DNA from: an uncultured bacterium
GTDB lineage: Bacteria > Bacteroidota > Bacteroidia > CAILMK01
Assembly (NCBI GenBank): GCA_903835275.1
Contig: CAILMK010000224.1
Location: 1 to 16,070 of the forward strand
Length of the DNA: 16,070 nt
Direction of reading: 5' to 3'
Each line of letters begins with the position of its first letter. Within the stretch, counting starts at the first letter, position 1. This document shows, piece after piece, positions 15,270 to 16,070 of the stretch. The position numbers and the translations under genes were made by a program. A model generated the notes under the pieces. The model did no database searches and was not told the DNA's origin. It saw nothing but the letters and a program-made list of their open reading frames with translations.

Positions 15270-16070
15270 TGCCGGAAATCTCAGTTGTCATGCCCGCCTA
15301 CAATGCCTCTGCATACATTGCAGAAGCCATAGATAGCATATTGCAGCAGGATTATCCGGATTTTGAATTTATCATAATCAACGATGGATCCAAGGATGAT
15401 ACCGGAGAAATTATACTTTCATTTAAAGATCCCAGAATAAAATATTACACACATCCAACCAACCTTGGGAATAATATTTCAAGAACGGAGGGCGTAGCCC
15501 TTGCCTCCGGCAAATACATCGCAATCATGGATAGTGATGATATTTCCCTTCCGGGAAGGTTAACCAAACAATTTCAATATCTGGAAAAACATTGGGAAAC
15601 TGATTTTATCGGTGGTGCAGTAGAGTGGTTTGGCGATTCTGAACATAAAGTTGAATACCCTCCCCTATCACCGGATTACCTGAAGTCTGCCTTGTTTTTT
15701 AAAAACAAGGTTTTGCAGCCTACCATAATGTTCCGGAAAAAGAGTTTTGAAAAATACGGATTATCATGGCTGCCTGAATGGGAAAACATGGGCGATTATG
15801 AATTATGGTTCCGTGCAAAGCAAAAGGGTTTGCGAATAGAAAACATGAAGGATGTTTTGATAAGGTATCGCAAATCGCAAACGCAAATCGGCAGCCGAAA
15901 TATAGTTGATCGTGAAGAAAAATTAGTTCGTTTTCTAAGGGTTCGCCTCAATTCCTTAGGGATTACTTTTCCAACGGAAGATGAACAGCTATTATTCAGG
16001 TTTATTCGCACCAAGATTGAAATCAATAAGGAAGATTTCGAGAAACTAAAGAACCTGTTTCACAGAATCG
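15269..16070 (+). CDS. GT2 family glycosyltransferase (3' truncated by window)
   Basis: An ATG at 15269-15271 overlaps the preceding TGA (TGATG), indicating translational coupling. The frame stays open to the window end, giving 267 complete codons. The protein opens with the GT-A fold signature ISVVMPAYNASAYIAEAIDS (residues 4-23). Then come the nucleotide-binding INDGSKDDTG (37-46), the metal-binding DSDD at 88-91 inside YIAIMDSDDISLPGRL, and GDYELW at 175-180, where Asp176 is the likely catalytic base. These are hallmarks of inverting GT2 enzymes that use a nucleotide-sugar donor at the inner face of the membrane, often in capsule, O-antigen or exopolysaccharide synthesis. No membrane segment is seen in the visible part. 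The C-terminus is missing, so its length and any further domain are unknown. Confidence 0.92.
   Translation, partial: MPEISVVMPAYNASAYIAEAIDSILQQDYPDFEFIIINDGSKDDTGEIILSFKDPRIKYYTHPTNLGNNISRTEGVALASGKYIAIMDSDDISLPGRLTKQFQYLEKHWETDFIGGAVEWFGDSEHKVEYPPLSPDYLKSALFFKNKVLQPTIMFRKKSFEKYGLSWLPEWENMGDYELWFRAKQKGLRIENMKDVLIRYRKSQTQIGSRNIVDREEKLVRFLRVRLNSLGITFPTEDEQLLFRFIRTKIEINKEDFEKLKNLFHRI

Overview
The window looks like chromosomal DNA of a Bacteroidota member. Three proteins carry or end in type IX secretion system (T9SS) sorting modules, several promoters fit the Bacteroidota pattern TTTG-N(19-23)-TAnnTTTG, Shine-Dalgarno sites are mostly absent, and base composition is moderately AT-rich. The genus cannot be named from sequence alone.

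Layout. 1-226 is the tail of a T9SS cargo gene, followed by a hairpin terminator. 364-1912 holds two + strand genes: a lipoprotein-type methionine sulfoxide reductase A (msrA) with only one catalytic cysteine, and a DUF3108 envelope protein. 1951-5937 (- strand) is a 1328-residue secreted protein built from a parallel beta-helix, a CARDB-like domain, four exactly 79-residue-spaced Ig-like repeats, a split dockerin-like calcium module, a cohesin-like domain and a T9SS type A sorting domain. 6184-8812 (- strand) is a purL-crcB pair (purine synthesis and fluoride export) with a clear promoter and a perfect 15-bp terminator stem. 9081-16070 (+ strand) is an apparent operon of a 1733-residue PorU-like C25 (gingipain-family) peptidase, a GT4-type glycosyltransferase and a GT2 glycosyltransferase cut by the window edge.

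How the genes may work together. T9SS cargo is exported across the outer membrane and, in known members, processed and attached to a surface glycolipid by the C25-family sortase PorU. Two secreted cargo genes and a PorU-like C25 protein tightly linked to two glycosyltransferases suggest a cell-surface theme, possibly linking cargo attachment to surface glycan synthesis. That link is inference. msrA and DUF3108 also appear to act in the envelope. purL and crcB are housekeeping genes. No mobile element, CRISPR array, rRNA or tRNA was seen.
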